Shown here one piece after another: positions 1 through 9,563 of a DNA stretch of 64,000 bases (position 1 is its first letter; every line of letters begins with the position of its first letter). Made by a program: the position numbers and the translations under genes. The notes below the pieces were generated by a model that ran no database searches, was not told the origin of the DNA, and was given only the letters and a program-made list of their open reading frames with translations. The DNA comes from JADJEI01 sp035328465 (GTDB lineage: Bacteria > Bacteroidota > Ignavibacteria > Ignavibacteriales > Ignavibacteriaceae). The stretch spans positions 20,148 through 84,147 of the forward strand of contig DAOLIQ010000003.1 in the NCBI GenBank assembly GCA_035328465.1, given 5' to 3'.

Positions 1-1
1 T

Positions 2-247
2 AATAATGAAAAATATTATGGACTTTTGAGCATCGGAAGAAGACCTACTTTTTATTCTGAGGGAGAAATAATTCCTGAAGTTTTTATCTTAAATTTCGAT
101 GAAGATATTTATGATGCAATTATCACGCTAAATCTGATTGAAAGAATACGAAGTGAAAAAAAATTTGATTCGGTTGAGGATCTTATTAAACAAATGGACG
201 AAGATAAAAAGACAGCACTAAAAATTTTAGAAAAAATAAATAATTAA
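2..247 (+). CDS. ribF: Riboflavin kinase/FAD synthetase RibF, C-terminal end (5' truncated)
   Basis: The frame is open from base 2, so the window edge removes most of the gene; only about 81 codons remain. They match the end of the riboflavin kinase domain: an IGRRPTF segment (the flavin/ATP loop, usually IGxRPTF), then EVFILNFDEDIYD and a closing FDSVEDLIKQM helix. In the whole enzyme this domain phosphorylates riboflavin to FMN, and the missing N-terminal domain adenylates FMN to FAD. A downstream TTG at 26 is not a real start. The ribF-rpsO-pnp order is common in bacteria and supports the call. Confidence 0.85.
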   Translation, partial: NNEKYYGLLSIGRRPTFYSEGEIIPEVFILNFDEDIYDAIITLNLIERIRSEKKFDSVEDLIKQMDEDKKTALKILEKINN

Positions 248-298
248 TCCCGGTTAATTCTGGGCTTACATTAAATCATAAATCAAAGGATCAATAAA

Positions 299-562
299 AT
301 GACAAAAGAAGAAAAACTTGAGCTAATCAAGAAATACGGTACTAATGAAAAAGACTCCGGCAAATCTGAAGTACAGATCGCATTGTTGACTAAAAGAATT
401 AACGATCTGACAGGGCATTTCGGCGTACACAAAAAAGATCATCACTCTCGCCGCGGCCTACTGATGATGGTTGGAAAACGCAGAAGACTTTTAGATTATC
501 TCATGAAAAAAGACATCGAGAGATACAGAGCAATAATTAAAGAATTGAATATTAGAAAGTAA
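299..562 (+). CDS. rpsO: 30S ribosomal protein S15
   Basis: An 87-residue protein, close to the usual 89. It carries the S15 signature GHFGVHKKDHHSRRGLL and the basic segment GKRRRLLDYL. S15 binds the central domain of 16S rRNA and nucleates assembly of the 30S platform. The start is ATG, preceded by AAAGGAT about 7 bases upstream. It lies 51 bp after ribF and 14 bp before pnp, so the three are probably co-transcribed. In other bacteria S15 represses its own translation through a leader structure; none was identified here. Confidence 0.97.
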   Translation: MTKEEKLELIKKYGTNEKDSGKSEVQIALLTKRINDLTGHFGVHKKDHHSRRGLLMMVGKRRRLLDYLMKKDIERYRAIIKELNIRK

Positions 563-576
563 AAAAGGTTTATTAA

Positions 577-2679
577 ATGATAGTTAAAAAAGAAATTGAA
601 ATTGGCGGAAAAGTTTTTTCGATCGAAACCGGACGCTTTGCAAAACAAGCAAACGGTGCGGTTATGGTTAGATATAACGATACGATGGTGCTTGTTACTG
701 CCGTTGCCTCACCGGAAGCAAAAGAAGATATGGACTATTTTCCTCTTCAAGTTGAATACCGTGAGAAATCTTCAGCAGCTGGTAAATTCCCGGGGGGATA
801 TATTAAACGTGAAGGTCGACCAAGTGAAAAGGAAATCCTAAGTGCAAGGTTGGTGGATAGACCAATTAGACCCTTATTTCCCGAAAACTTTACAAACGAA
901 ACACAGATAGTCGCAACTGTTTTTTCGTTCGATGGCGAAAATGACCCGGATGTTTTAGCAGCGGTTGGTGCTTCGGCGGCTCTTTGTATTTCGGAAATAC
1001 CCTTCAACGGACCGATTGCAGAGATTCGTATTGGAAGACTCGATGGTAATTTCATTGTTAATCCAACACATGCTCAAACTGAAAAAAGTGATATTGAATT
1101 AGTCGTTGCAGGAACAGCAGATTCAATAATGATGGTTGAAGGTGAGGCAAAAGAAGTCAGCGAAAATGATTTACTCGACGCCTTAAAATTTGCCCAGGGA
1201 GAAATTAAAAAAATTGTCCAGCTTCAAAATGAATTAGTTGCAGAAGTTAGCAAAGCAAAATGGACTGTCGCAGAAAAAATGATTGATCCAGATTTGAAAG
1301 CAGAAGTTTATTCATTGGCGCTGGATAAATTTAAAGAGATAGTTTATTCCGTCCTTTCAAAAGATGAAAGATCTAATAAGAATAAAGAACTCGCGGAATT
1401 TGTTAATACAACTCTTGCCGAAAAATTTCCTGAACAGGAAAAAGTAATAAATTTAATTCTTCATGATATGGAAAAAGAATTAATGCGTAATAGAATTCTT
1501 GAAGATGGAATTCGTCTGGATGGAAGAAATACTACTCAGGTTCGTCCGATCAGTATTGAATTGGGATTGCTCCCACGCGCTCATGGTTCTGCATTATTTA
1601 CACGCGGCGAAACGCAGAGTTTAACAACGGTAACTCTCGGTACAAAAAATGACGAGCAGACTATTGACGGATTAAGAGAAGAATACACTAAAAAGTTTAT
1701 GCTGCATTATAACTTCCCCCCTTACTCTGTTGGTGAAGTTGGTAGAATGACTGGTGTTGGCAGAAGAGAAATCGGACATGGAAATCTTGCCGAACGTTCG
1801 CTTAAAGGAATGCTTCCGGCAGAAGACAAATTTCCGTATACGGTTCGTGTTATTTCGGATATCCTTGAATCAAATGGATCTTCTTCAATGGCTACTGTTT
1901 GTGCTGGTTCACTTTCACTTATGGATGCAGGTGTACCTTTTCGTAAAGCTGTTTCCGGAATTGCAATGGGGCTTGTAAAGGAAGGGGATAAATATGCAAT
2001 CCTTACAGACATTCTCGGCAATGAAGATCATCTTGGCGATATGGATTTTAAAGTTGCCGGAACTGCTGATGGTATTACAGGTTTCCAGATGGATATTAAA
2101 ATTCAGGGTATCTCTTTTGAAATTATGGAGAAAGCTGTTAAGCAGGCTCGTGAAGGACGCATGCATATTCTTGGAATTATGAATGAAGCGATTTCGCAAG
2201 CAAGAGATTACCTATCCCCATTTGCTCCAAGATTATTAACAATGAAAGTTGAAACAGATCAGATAGGTTTGATAATTGGACCCGGAGGTAAAACTATTCA
2301 AGGTATGCAGCGGCTCTTCGGTGTCGATATTAATATCGATGATGATGGAACAATTAATATTGCTTCACCTAATAAAGAAAATGCTGCAAGATGTAAAGAC
2401 CACATCAAAAAAATGACAGCCACTCCCGAAGTTGGTGAAATTTATGACGGTGTTGTTACAAAGATCATGGACTTTGGTGCTTTTGTCGAAATTCTTCCGG
2501 GCAAAGAAGGATTACTTCATATTTCACAGATCGATAGTAAACGAGTTGAAAAGGTTAGTGATTACCTCAAACAAGGTGACAAAGTAACCGTTAAAGTGAT
2601 TAAGATTGAAAACGGAAAGTATTCTCTAAGCAGAAAAGAACTGCTTAAAGAGCAATCTGCATCTTCAACTAATCAATAA
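577..2679 (+). CDS. pnp: Polyribonucleotide nucleotidyltransferase (PNPase)
   Basis: This 700-residue phosphorolytic 3'-5' exoribonuclease has the full PNPase layout. There are two RNase PH-like cores (about 10-220 and 320-540) with an all-helical linker, a KH domain with a GPGGK loop near residues 567-571, and an S1 domain (about 620-690, starting GEIYDGVVTKIMDFGAFVE). The conserved active-site stretch DILGNEDHLGDMDFKVAGT sits around residues 480-498. It degrades mRNA, releasing nucleoside diphosphates, and commonly works with an endonuclease; RNase G is the next gene. Start ATG with AAAAAGG upstream, 14 bp after rpsO. An intrinsic terminator follows the stop. Confidence 0.97.
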   Translation: MIVKKEIEIGGKVFSIETGRFAKQANGAVMVRYNDTMVLVTAVASPEAKEDMDYFPLQVEYREKSSAAGKFPGGYIKREGRPSEKEILSARLVDRPIRPLFPENFTNETQIVATVFSFDGENDPDVLAAVGASAALCISEIPFNGPIAEIRIGRLDGNFIVNPTHAQTEKSDIELVVAGTADSIMMVEGEAKEVSENDLLDALKFAQGEIKKIVQLQNELVAEVSKAKWTVAEKMIDPDLKAEVYSLALDKFKEIVYSVLSKDERSNKNKELAEFVNTTLAEKFPEQEKVINLILHDMEKELMRNRILEDGIRLDGRNTTQVRPISIELGLLPRAHGSALFTRGETQSLTTVTLGTKNDEQTIDGLREEYTKKFMLHYNFPPYSVGEVGRMTGVGRREIGHGNLAERSLKGMLPAEDKFPYTVRVISDILESNGSSSMATVCAGSLSLMDAGVPFRKAVSGIAMGLVKEGDKYAILTDILGNEDHLGDMDFKVAGTADGITGFQMDIKIQGISFEIMEKAVKQAREGRMHILGIMNEAISQARDYLSPFAPRLLTMKVETDQIGLIIGPGGKTIQGMQRLFGVDINIDDDGTINIASPNKENAARCKDHIKKMTATPEVGEIYDGVVTKIMDFGAFVEILPGKEGLLHISQIDSKRVEKVSDYLKQGDKVTVKVIKIENGKYSLSRKELLKEQSASSTNQ

Positions 2680-2694
2680 ACAAAATGGCTTTCC

Positions 2695-2737
2695 AATTCT
2701 TTTCGGATCCTTGTTGATCCGGAAAGAATTTGATTTT
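2695..2737 (+). terminator. Intrinsic terminator after pnp
   Basis: A 15-bp stem (2695-2709 pairing with 2716-2730, with a single G-U wobble) closes a 6-base loop CTTGTT. It is followed by a T-rich tail. It lies 16 bp after the pnp stop and probably ends the ribF-rpsO-pnp transcript. The 3' T-run is interrupted, so termination may be partial. Confidence 0.7.
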
Positions 2738-2969
2738 AAAGTCTGAATATTTTATAATAATCTATTGCAGAGCGATAGAGACAATTTTTCAATTAAATAA
2801 TTTTAAATTCGGAATATGCAGTCAATATTAAACCAGTTTCAGTTTAATTCTATCTTGCTCGTTGTTTTGACTTGCTGCTTTTATTTAACTGCTGTCTGCG
2901 GCAATTCCGAATTATTCTTTAATAAGTTTTCTATGAAATTAAATATTTCATTAAAAGAGTTTTTCCTTT

Positions 2970-4532
2970 ATGATAAAAGAAATAATAATCAATTCCTCCA
3001 CAAGCCAGACCCGAGTGGCGATTACGGAGGATGGAAATTTAGCCGACTTTTTTGTTGACTATCCTGAAAACAGACGAATGGTGGGGGATATTTACCTTGG
3101 CAAAATAGCCAGGGTATTACCGGGTATTCGCGCAGCCTTCGTTGATATTGGTATGCAGCACGATGCTTTCCTTCACTTTTCGGATATTGGAGATAGAACA
3201 AAGCAATTTCAAGAAATGCTTGGTGATGATGCTGATGTTGATGAAGAGGAGGATGAACCAAACTCTGCCCCAAACAATTACCAGCAAAAACAATTTAATA
3301 AACAGCCCTCTCAGGTTGTTCCCCGCCTTGCAAAGGGGCAGGATATAATCGTTCAGATAACTAAAGAACCTGTCAATAATAAGGGTGTGCGTGTTACTTC
3401 TTCAGTTTCTCTCCCTGGAAGGTTTTGTGTTCTCCTTCCTTTTGATAACAAAGTTGGAATCTCCAAAAGGATTTCAGATTACCGCGAAAGGCGAAGACTT
3501 CGATCACTTGCAAGAAGTTTTCTTCCGGAAAATTATGGGCTTATTATAAGAACTGTTGCAAAAAATCAATCCGAAGAAGCGCTTCGTGATGATCTAAATA
3601 CTTTGATGAAAACTTGGAATGAAATTGAATCTACAGTTAAAACCGAAAAACCCCCCGCTTTGATTTATCAGGATGTAACTACTACTTCAAGCGTTATTCG
3701 TGATTTGCTGACCGCAGATGTCAGTAAAGTCTTTATTGATTCAAAAAAACTTTATAAACAAATTAAAAATTATGTCGAGATTGTTCAACCGGGGATAGTT
3801 GACAAGATTGAACTCTTTCGATCAAGCGGCGCTATCTTCGATTCATTTAAGATTGAAGAACAAGTTAAAACACTAATGGGAAGAAAAGTTTCTTTGCCAA
3901 GTGGAGGATATTTAATCATCGAGCAAACTGAAGCGATGTTCGTTGTGGATGTGAACAGCGGCAGGTATGCGAAAAATAAAGAGCAGGAGTTAAACTCTCT
4001 TAAAACTGATCTTGAAGCTGCCCGGGAAATTGCAAGACAGCTTCGTCTTCGTGATATAGGAGGAATTATTGTTATTGATTTCATTGATCTTGAAGATGAT
4101 AAGAATCGAAAAAAAGTTTATGATGAAATAAAAAAAGAAATGCGAAGAGACAGAGCCAAATCCTCCGTTCTTCCAATGTCAGATTTTGGATTAATGCAAA
4201 TTACCAGGCAAAGAGTTCGTCAGAATATAAATCAAGCAATGTTCGAAGTTTGTCCATATTGCCTTGGGAGCGGAAGGTTGACGAAGTACTCCCACCTTGT
4301 TTATGATATTGAAGAGTGGGTGCGCAAATTTATAAAAGAGTCCAAGGAGAGATCCATTATATTAAAATGTCATCCTGTACTTGCATCCAAGTTCCGGGAA
4401 AATAAATATAAAACTCTGTGGAAACTTCGTCTTAAATATTTTGTTCGGCTTAAAATCCAGGAAGATGAAACAATGCCTTTGGGTCGTGTAAAATTAGTGG
4501 GCAAGAATAGTCAACAAGAATTCAGCGAGTAA
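2970..4532 (+). CDS. rng: Ribonuclease G/E family endoribonuclease
   Basis: A 520-residue protein of the RNase E/G catalytic family, which cuts single-stranded RNA in mRNA decay and rRNA maturation. An S1 domain fills residues about 35-130, followed by RNase H-like and DNase I-like regions. The magnesium-binding aspartates appear as FVVDVNSG (D327) and IVIDFIDL (D370). The zinc-link CPYCLGSG (C428, C431) joins two protomers. The S1 domain is interrupted by a roughly 40-residue acidic then Asn/Gln-rich insert (about 78-117). There is no long C-terminal scaffold, so RNase G is a better name than RNase E. The start at 2970 fits the family N-terminus; the Shine-Dalgarno is weak. Confidence 0.93.
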   Translation: MIKEIIINSSTSQTRVAITEDGNLADFFVDYPENRRMVGDIYLGKIARVLPGIRAAFVDIGMQHDAFLHFSDIGDRTKQFQEMLGDDADVDEEEDEPNSAPNNYQQKQFNKQPSQVVPRLAKGQDIIVQITKEPVNNKGVRVTSSVSLPGRFCVLLPFDNKVGISKRISDYRERRRLRSLARSFLPENYGLIIRTVAKNQSEEALRDDLNTLMKTWNEIESTVKTEKPPALIYQDVTTTSSVIRDLLTADVSKVFIDSKKLYKQIKNYVEIVQPGIVDKIELFRSSGAIFDSFKIEEQVKTLMGRKVSLPSGGYLIIEQTEAMFVVDVNSGRYAKNKEQELNSLKTDLEAAREIARQLRLRDIGGIIVIDFIDLEDDKNRKKVYDEIKKEMRRDRAKSSVLPMSDFGLMQITRQRVRQNINQAMFEVCPYCLGSGRLTKYSHLVYDIEEWVRKFIKESKERSIILKCHPVLASKFRENKYKTLWKLRLKYFVRLKIQEDETMPLGRVKLVGKNSQQEFSE

Positions 4533-4612
4533 AAAATCATTCATTAATAGATTAAAATATTTGTTTAAATAAATTCACAACTATCAAAAATAATTTTCTG
4601 AGAAAGATTATA

Positions 4613-5695
4613 ATGAAAAAAACAAAATTGTATAAAGTCCATCAAAAACTCGGGGCAAAAATAGTTGAGTTCGCGGGATATCAGATGCCGGTTCAGTACA
4701 CTTCAATTATATCAGAACATCAAACGGTAAGAAATTCTGTCGGAGTGTTCGATGTTTCTCACATGGGTGAATTCTTCGTTAGAGGCGAAAATGCTTTGGA
4801 GTTTGTAAATTATGTCACTATAAACGATGCTTCCAAATTATTTTCAGGGCGGGTACAGTATTCTGCTATGTGTTACGAAGATGGCGGCATTGTTGATGAT
4901 CTGCTTGTCTATAAATTATCTGATAAAGAATTTATGCTTGTGGTTAATGCTTCAAACATTGAAAAGGATTTTGACTGGCTAAGCCAAAACAATAAGTTTA
5001 ATGTTGAACTAACTAATAAAAGCGATGATTATTCTTTACTCGCAGTTCAAGGACCAAAATCAAAAGATGTAATTCAGAAAGTCTGTGATAAAAATCTTAA
5101 TCTTGAATACTATCATTTTTTTAATGCAAAAATTGCCGGAGTAGAGGCAATTGTCTCGCGTACCGGTTACACAGGTGAATTAGGTTATGAAATTTATTTC
5201 GAAGGTGATGAGGCAACTGCTGAATTTATTTGGGATAGAATTTTTGACGCAGGTAAAGAATTCAACATTCAGCCAATCGGTCTTGGCGCAAGAGATAGTT
5301 TGCGTTTGGAAATGGGCTACTGCCTTTATGGAAATGATATTGATAAAACAACCAACCCCCTTGAAGCTGGTTTAGCCTGGATTACCAAATTAAACAAAGA
5401 AAGTTTTCTTGGTAAACAAGCATTGGAAAAATCTAAATCTAATGGGTTAAAAAGAAAGTTGGTGGCAATGACTTCTGAAGAAAAAGTCTTCCCCCGCCAT
5501 GGTTATGATTTAACGATTGATGGGAAAAAAATTGGAACAATTACAAGTGGTACTGTTAGTCCCGTACTTGAAAAAGCAATTGCTCTCGGGTATGTAAATT
5601 CAGAAGATTCAGTTATTGGATCAACAGTTAATTTTTTAATTCGCGGGAAAGAGTATCCTGCAAAGGTGGTAAAACTTCCTTTCGTAAATAAGTAA
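4613..5695 (+). CDS. gcvT: Glycine cleavage system T protein (aminomethyltransferase)
   Basis: A 360-residue, full-length GcvT. It transfers the methylene group from the aminomethyl-lipoyl H protein to tetrahydrofolate, releasing ammonia. Seen: the N-terminal FDVSHMGE motif, GRVQYSAMCYEDGGIVDDLLVY (with D95/D96 at the place of the catalytic aspartate), SRTGYTGELGYE, and the C-terminal beta-barrel segment with KIGTITSGTVSP. No gcvH or gcvP is nearby, so the complex is encoded in more than one locus. The ComB-like gene begins 8 bp after the stop. No glycine riboswitch is recognisable in the 80-bp leader. Confidence 0.96.
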   Translation: MKKTKLYKVHQKLGAKIVEFAGYQMPVQYTSIISEHQTVRNSVGVFDVSHMGEFFVRGENALEFVNYVTINDASKLFSGRVQYSAMCYEDGGIVDDLLVYKLSDKEFMLVVNASNIEKDFDWLSQNNKFNVELTNKSDDYSLLAVQGPKSKDVIQKVCDKNLNLEYYHFFNAKIAGVEAIVSRTGYTGELGYEIYFEGDEATAEFIWDRIFDAGKEFNIQPIGLGARDSLRLEMGYCLYGNDIDKTTNPLEAGLAWITKLNKESFLGKQALEKSKSNGLKRKLVAMTSEEKVFPRHGYDLTIDGKKIGTITSGTVSPVLEKAIALGYVNSEDSVIGSTVNFLIRGKEYPAKVVKLPFVNK

Positions 5696-5703
5696 TTTTA
5701 AAT

Positions 5704-6429
5704 ATGAAAATTGATGTTATCTTTTGCCCTGTTACTGTTGACGAATTATACTTTACAAACAGAACCACTGTAGTTATTGATGTTCTGCGTGCTTCATCGG
5801 TAATTACAACGGCACTGCAAAATGGCGCAAAAGAAATTATCCCTGTTGCAAATGTTGAGTTTGCTGTAAAACTTTCTGGTGGAATGTTTGGCGGTCAAAC
5901 ATTACTCGGCGGGGAAAGACACACAAAAAAAATAGAAGGTTTTGCCTTGGGCAATTCACCGTTAGAATACACACATGAAATTGTCGGCGGTAAATCAATT
6001 GTTCTGTATACTACGAACGGGACCAAGGCAATTGCAAAAGCAAAATTTTCTGAAAATCTTTTTATTTGCTCGTTCTTAAATTTATCTGCATTAACAAAAC
6101 ATCTTGTTGAACTGAAAAAAGATTTTGTGATAATTTGTTCGGGCAGAGCAAATCATTTTTCGCTGGAAGATACAATCTGTGCGGGTAAATTAATTTCGGA
6201 AATAAGTGAAACTATTGTAGATAATGAACTTTCTGATTCTGCAAAGGCAAGCTTGATTTTATGTCAATCTTTTTCAGGCGATATACTTGAGATGTTTAAA
6301 AATTCCGAACATGGAAAAATTTTAATGAATAATGGTTTTGAAGAAGACCTTATTTTCTGCAGTAGAGTAAATTCTACTGATGCGCTTCCGATATTATCTG
6401 GCAACGCTATAAAACTTTTCAATAAATAA
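5704..6429 (+). CDS. comB: 2-phosphosulfolactate phosphatase (ComB) family protein
   Basis: A 241-residue protein matching the ComB family: N-terminal DVIFCPVTVDEL, VVIDVLRASSVITTAL, a glycine-rich LGGERHTKKIEGFALGNSP stretch, and YTTNGTKAI. ComB hydrolyses 2-phospho-3-sulfolactate in archaeal coenzyme M synthesis. Bacterial homologues are widespread without coenzyme M and their true substrate is often unknown, so the family call is firm and the substrate is not. It sits between gcvT and ftsK with short gaps (8 and 24 bp), which looks like co-transcription without an obvious shared pathway. Confidence 0.85.
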   Translation: MKIDVIFCPVTVDELYFTNRTTVVIDVLRASSVITTALQNGAKEIIPVANVEFAVKLSGGMFGGQTLLGGERHTKKIEGFALGNSPLEYTHEIVGGKSIVLYTTNGTKAIAKAKFSENLFICSFLNLSALTKHLVELKKDFVIICSGRANHFSLEDTICAGKLISEISETIVDNELSDSAKASLILCQSFSGDILEMFKNSEHGKILMNNGFEEDLIFCSRVNSTDALPILSGNAIKLFNK

Positions 6430-6453
6430 ATCTGAACATTATTCGGATTAAGC

Positions 6454-8898
6454 ATGGCTAAAAAAAGAAATAAGAGCAGCGAGAATCATTCTAATGAATC
6501 ATCGTCTTATTATGCAATGTCATCCGAAAAGTTTAGAAAAATACTTGGGCTATTTGTTTTTGTTTTATCAATCTTTTTATTTCTGAGTATTATCTCATAC
6601 AGCAGAAGTGACGAAGACAGCCTCACAGGATTATTCGATAATTTATTCTCTTCGGGTTCAGATAATATCTCAAATTGGATGGGCATAATCGGAGCTTACT
6701 TCTCCGACTTTTTTGTTCATCGCATCTTCGGCTACTTCTCGATAATAATTCCTATAATTCTTTTTGCCTGGGGTATTCACCTATTCAACAAATTTGATTT
6801 GAGAATCCTTCTTCACAGTACAAATTTTTCTTTGCTTGCAGTGATAATAATTACTTCAATTTTCGGACTGCTTGCAAATAATTTGGATATTTTATCCGAT
6901 ACACATGAACTATCCGGCAAGGTGGGAACAGTAATCGGAAGCTATCTCGGGAATCAGCTTGGAAGCATCGGAGGTCTTATTTTATTGCTCGCGCTTGCTG
7001 TAACTCTTTTAATAATTGCCTTTGATATTAATATCGAAAATCTTTTGCTAAGTATTGTTTCAATATTTAAGATGAAAGATGATGCTGAAATTAATGGGGA
7101 AGATCATCCCGATAAAGAAGGAAAGTCTACCGGTAATATCGAAAAAATTAAAAAACTAACAGACGAAAAGCCAAAGAAGAAAAAATTATCTAAAGATGAA
7201 CTAACTGCCGAAGAATTAATGGAAGCAGAAGCGAAAGAGCAAACCCGAATAAGAATAATACGCAAAGATGAACAACCAACATCTCAAGAAACTAATGAAG
7301 TTTTGCGGGATGAAGTAAAAAAGGTTAACCTCGAAAAAGTCGGTGAACTTCCAGATAAAAAAACTTTAGACGAAAATATTGATGAAGGACTCCCTGATCC
7401 GTGGGAAGAAATACCGGAATACAAAAACCCTTCGCTTGATTTGCTAGAACCGGTTCCTGAAGAAAATTTTAAAGTTGCCGAGGAGGAATTAAAAAAGAAC
7501 GCTGAACTACTAAAAGAAAAACTTAAGTTATTTGATATCGAGATAAAAGATATCTCCGTAACCCCTGGTCCAGTTGTAACGCTTTACGAAATAGTCCCCT
7601 CACCCGGGGTCAAAATCAGCAAGATAGTTGGATTGGAAAATGATATAGCATTAGCCTTGGCAGCAAGGGGAATAAGAATAATCGCCCCCATCCCCGGCAA
7701 AGGAGCCATCGGAGTTGAAATTCCTAACACAGAATCAGCAATTGTAAAAGCACGTTCAGTTCTTGCAAAGATTAATGAATCAACGATGGAACTTCCGATG
7801 TCACTTGGCAAAACAATCAGCGGCGATGTTTACTTAACAGATTTGTCCAAAATGCCCCATCTGCTGATTGCCGGTTCTACAGGATCAGGAAAAAGCGTTG
7901 GAATAAATATGATAATTACAAGTTTACTTTTTGCTAAGAAGCCAAGTGAAGTTAAACTAATAATGATTGATCCAAAAAAGATTGAGCTTTCTCTTTATAA
8001 TAAATTAAGAAAACACTACCTCGCAGTTTCGCCAGATCTTGATGAAGAAATAATTACTGTGCCGCAAAACGCTGTAATTCTTTTAAAATCAGTTGAGATG
8101 GAAATGGAGCAGCGATATGATAAACTAGCAAAGCTTGGTGTAAGAAATATCGTGGATTACAACAAAAAAGTTGCTTCACTTCCCAAGAAACCTGCTGACA
8201 GCACAGGGATGAAACATAATCACCTCCCCTACCTTGTAGTTATAGTTGATGAGCTTGCAGATTTGATGATCACCGCCGGCAAGGAAGTTGAAGAACCAAT
8301 TACCAGACTTGCGCAATTAGCTCGTGCAGTTGGTGTACATCTTGTGCTTGCCACACAGCGTCCTTCGGTAAATGTAATAACAGGTGTTATCAAGGCTAAT
8401 TTTAGTGCTCGTATTGCTTATCAAGTTGCAACCAAAATTGATTCACGAACAATTCTCGATATGAATGGTGCAGAGCAGTTACTTGGAAAAGGAGATATGC
8501 TGTTTCTGCCGACAGGCTCGCCAAAACCAAACAGAATTCAAAATGCATTTATTTCCACCGAGGAGGTGGAAAAGATAACTAACTTTATTAATCAACAGTC
8601 GGGATATTCACGTCCATATTTTCTGCCAAGTATTTATGATAAGAAAAAAGTTTCGGGAAGAGGGTTTCTTGCCGATCTCGATCCAATGTTTGAAGATGCA
8701 GCACGAGTTATTGTTCGTTATCAGCAAGGCTCTGTTTCTCTTCTTCAAAGAAAATTAAAACTGGGTTTCTCCCGTGCTGCCAGAATTGTTGATCAGCTCG
8801 AAGAAGCAGGCGTCGTTGGTCCAAACGACGGTAGTAAAGCAAGAACAGTGCTGATTGAAAATGAAGAACAGCTTGAAACAGTGCTTAGGTCGCTGTAA
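6454..8898 (+). CDS. ftsK: DNA translocase FtsK/SpoIIIE
   Basis: An 814-residue septal DNA pump that clears and aligns chromosome termini at division. The N-terminus has four to five membrane helices (about 30-205). A charged Lys/Glu-rich linker follows (about 210-330), then the RecA-like motor with Walker A GSTGSGKS (474-481) and Walker B region LPYLVVIVDELADLM. Next comes the ATQRPSVNVITG segment. A C-terminal winged-helix gamma domain (about 745-805, beginning DPMFEDAARVIV) recognises polar DNA sequences. The linker is short, as in Bacteroidota FtsK. Start ATG at 6454, 24 bp after the previous stop. Confidence 0.96.
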   Translation: MAKKRNKSSENHSNESSSYYAMSSEKFRKILGLFVFVLSIFLFLSIISYSRSDEDSLTGLFDNLFSSGSDNISNWMGIIGAYFSDFFVHRIFGYFSIIIPIILFAWGIHLFNKFDLRILLHSTNFSLLAVIIITSIFGLLANNLDILSDTHELSGKVGTVIGSYLGNQLGSIGGLILLLALAVTLLIIAFDINIENLLLSIVSIFKMKDDAEINGEDHPDKEGKSTGNIEKIKKLTDEKPKKKKLSKDELTAEELMEAEAKEQTRIRIIRKDEQPTSQETNEVLRDEVKKVNLEKVGELPDKKTLDENIDEGLPDPWEEIPEYKNPSLDLLEPVPEENFKVAEEELKKNAELLKEKLKLFDIEIKDISVTPGPVVTLYEIVPSPGVKISKIVGLENDIALALAARGIRIIAPIPGKGAIGVEIPNTESAIVKARSVLAKINESTMELPMSLGKTISGDVYLTDLSKMPHLLIAGSTGSGKSVGINMIITSLLFAKKPSEVKLIMIDPKKIELSLYNKLRKHYLAVSPDLDEEIITVPQNAVILLKSVEMEMEQRYDKLAKLGVRNIVDYNKKVASLPKKPADSTGMKHNHLPYLVVIVDELADLMITAGKEVEEPITRLAQLARAVGVHLVLATQRPSVNVITGVIKANFSARIAYQVATKIDSRTILDMNGAEQLLGKGDMLFLPTGSPKPNRIQNAFISTEEVEKITNFINQQSGYSRPYFLPSIYDKKKVSGRGFLADLDPMFEDAARVIVRYQQGSVSLLQRKLKLGFSRAARIVDQLEEAGVVGPNDGSKARTVLIENEEQLETVLRSL

Positions 8899-8954
8899 TT
8901 ATTTTATCCTTTTTAATTTCGATTCAATAGTTTTAGATTAGGAAAAGAAAATTT

Positions 8955-9563
8955 ATGACAAGAAAATTATTATTGATATTTATTTTATTGCTGTTTAATT
9001 GCTCGATCCTTTTACCACAGGATGATGCTAATCAAAAATTAAAGATAGTACAGGAAAAATTTAATTCGCTCAAGGATTTCACTGTTGATTTTTCGCGCAC
9101 TTTGAATTCGAAGAAAGATCTTTCCGGCAAAATGCTCTATAAATATAAAAATAAAATAAGACTGGATATGCAAAACACAATTGTTATTTCAGATTCCAAA
9201 AGCATCTGGAACTTCAATAAAAAAGATAACAAGGTTTTCATCACAAATGCAGAATACGACAGCAATTCATTTTTATCTTTAGATAAATTAGTAAACGAAT
9301 ATCCATCCGAATGTAAAGTAAATATAATTAAGATAGATGCACGCGAAGTAATTGAATTAACACCCGGTAATTCAAATTTGCAATTCAAAAAAATTTTAAT
9401 CTGGACTAACAATGATAATCTTTTATCAAAAGTTACCGTTGAAGATCAGACAATTGGGAAAATGGAACTTAATTTTGCGGGATACAAACTAAACTCGAAT
9501 ATTGCTGATTCTAAATTCTCATTTACCCCCCCGGAAGGAAGCACAGTTATTGACCTCAGATAA
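8955..9563 (+). CDS. lolA: Outer-membrane lipoprotein carrier protein LolA family
   Basis: A 202-residue secreted protein. An N-terminal signal peptide (hydrophobic residues about 4-20) is followed by a LolA-type fold: LKIVQEKFNSLKDFTVDFSRTL, a GKMLYKYKNKIRLDM strand pair, and later KILIWTNNDNLLSKVTVED. LolA ferries lipoproteins across the periplasm from LolCDE to the outer membrane. LolA sequences diverge strongly and this call rests on pattern rather than catalytic residues. It starts 56 bp after ftsK, a neighbour seen in other genomes. The last bases overlap the likely start of the next gene. Confidence 0.8.
   Translation: MTRKLLLIFILLLFNCSILLPQDDANQKLKIVQEKFNSLKDFTVDFSRTLNSKKDLSGKMLYKYKNKIRLDMQNTIVISDSKSIWNFNKKDNKVFITNAEYDSNSFLSLDKLVNEYPSECKVNIIKIDAREVIELTPGNSNLQFKKILIWTNNDNLLSKVTVEDQTIGKMELNFAGYKLNSNIADSKFSFTPPEGSTVIDLR

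Noticed and set aside
2816..3058. 80-codon ORF upstream of and overlapping RNase G
   Set aside because: It overlaps the RNase G start in another frame, has no Shine-Dalgarno, and its composition (Ser/Phe/Leu-rich) looks random. The upstream 230 bp is better read as leader.
4533..4612. Glycine riboswitch upstream of gcvT
   Set aside because: The 80-bp leader is AT-rich and unstructured to the eye; no conserved glycine aptamer core is visible.
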